DNA from: a virus
Virus record (IMG/VR): IMGVR_UViG_3300014499_000021
Location: 1-29,985 of that record
Strand: one strand, 5' to 3'
DNA length: 29,985 nt
Positions 29,538 through 29,985 of this stretch are shown here, one piece after another. The translations under genes were made by a program, and so were the position numbers. Under the pieces are notes generated by a model, which worked only from the letters and a program-made list of their open reading frames with translations, did no database searches and was not told the DNA's origin. Every line of letters starts with the position of its first letter. Position 1 is the stretch's first letter.

Positions 29538-29985
29538 TCAAAACAGTGAATAGGCTACAGTAACCGAAGCATTTAAACCCTTAGTCCCGGCCGCTGTGAA
29601 TGATGCAGTTGTCTCGCTAGCGCCTTTGTAAAACTGAACTGTACCACTAGTGCCCACACTGACCGCCCCGTTAGTAGTCACGGAGTTATCTACGATAAAC
29701 GGTATAGACTGGTTCGAACCCCCGGACGCGGTGGTCCATATTTCCGACGGCACTCCGGTAAAAGTGCAGCCGGTCGAGTTGCTTGTCCCTGTGATAGCCG
29801 GAAGTTGTAGCAGGACTAAATTCCCAATCTTAGCCCAACGCGCTGTACCCGTCGGAGCTGTTGTACAGCCTGTAAGAGTTGCCGTGAATGTTCCAGTGTC
29901 TGGCGCCATGTCTACTTGGGCGTTAGCCGTTAGACCTTTGCCTGTGATACTCGTCCCTGTAATCTGTAGGCCGCCGCCTGCTGTA
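29538..29985 (-). CDS. C-terminal part of a fibre/spike protein, 5' truncated by the window
   Basis: The frame is open to the right edge; an internal ATG at 29909 is not a likely start because coding-like sequence (GLQITGTSITGKGLTANAQVD) continues upstream. The visible 148 residues contain FTATLTGCTT, TGTARWAKIGNLVLLQLPAITG, GTSNSTGCTFTGVPSEI and a final VTVAYSLF, typical of the distal beta domain of fibres and spikes. Base composition is clearly less GC-rich than the rest of the window, consistent with exchange of receptor-binding parts. It would be a second receptor-binding protein besides the 817-residue fibre. Confidence 0.7.
   Translation of the reverse strand, partial: TAGGGLQITGTSITGKGLTANAQVDMAPDTGTFTATLTGCTTAPTGTARWAKIGNLVLLQLPAITGTSNSTGCTFTGVPSEIWTTASGGSNQSIPFIVDNSVTTNGAVSVGTSGTVQFYKGASETTASFTAAGTKGLNASVTVAYSLF

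Overview
This window is bacteriophage (or prophage) DNA. It is GC-rich and densely packed, with no gap over 150 bases and no cellular housekeeping gene. The GC content, the gene families and the GGAG-type ribosome binding sites suggest a Gram-negative, possibly beta-proteobacterial (Burkholderia/Ralstonia-like) host; this host call is inference. Three large, low-complexity proteins that look like DNA-ejection proteins, followed by fibres, suggest a short-tailed (podovirus-like) virion. Terminase, portal, capsid and tail-tube genes are not visible and may lie beyond the right edge.

Layout: bases 1-14924 are read entirely on the + strand and bases 14953-29985 entirely on the - strand. The two arms converge on a strong intrinsic terminator at 14947-14971. 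The left edge cuts into a hexapeptide-repeat protein. Bases 464-3557 hold small unassigned genes, a short serine recombinase and three candidate sigma70-like promoters. Bases 3648-5728 are a chain of genes joined by ATGA overlaps: an HExxH protein, a 33-residue membrane peptide, a chimeric gene remnant, an unknown gene and a DUF2800 nuclease-like protein. From 5740 to 12918 lies a replication and recombination module: DUF2815 ssDNA-binding protein, family A DNA polymerase with 3'-5' exonuclease, VRR-NUC nuclease, SNF2-like helicase and a zinc-ribbon metallophosphoesterase. Bases 12918-14924 hold small membrane proteins, two nucleotide-hydrolysing enzymes (MazG-like and dATP/dGTP diphosphohydrolase-like) and an SPFH/band-7 protein.

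The - strand, read from right to left, begins with the C-terminal part of a fibre. It continues with an unknown protein, a membrane-anchored coiled-coil protein, a GH24 lysozyme, a 3-TM holin, ejection-type proteins of 609 and 642 residues, a 1860-residue multidomain virion-type protein, a 206-residue fibre N-domain protein, an 817-residue fibre with three internal repeats and a glycine-rich tip, and a JAMM/DUF4329-like protein.

Working together, the + arm would supply DNA replication, nucleotide-pool control and host takeover, and the - arm would supply lysis, genome delivery and receptor binding. The most unusual items are the chimeric remnant at 4150-4287, whose first 24 codons repeat the DUF2800 start with only silent differences; two related long-hairpin leaders at about 3562 and 6434; the multidomain 1860-residue protein; the long out-of-frame overlaps between replication genes; and a recombinase that lacks a recognisable DNA-binding domain.
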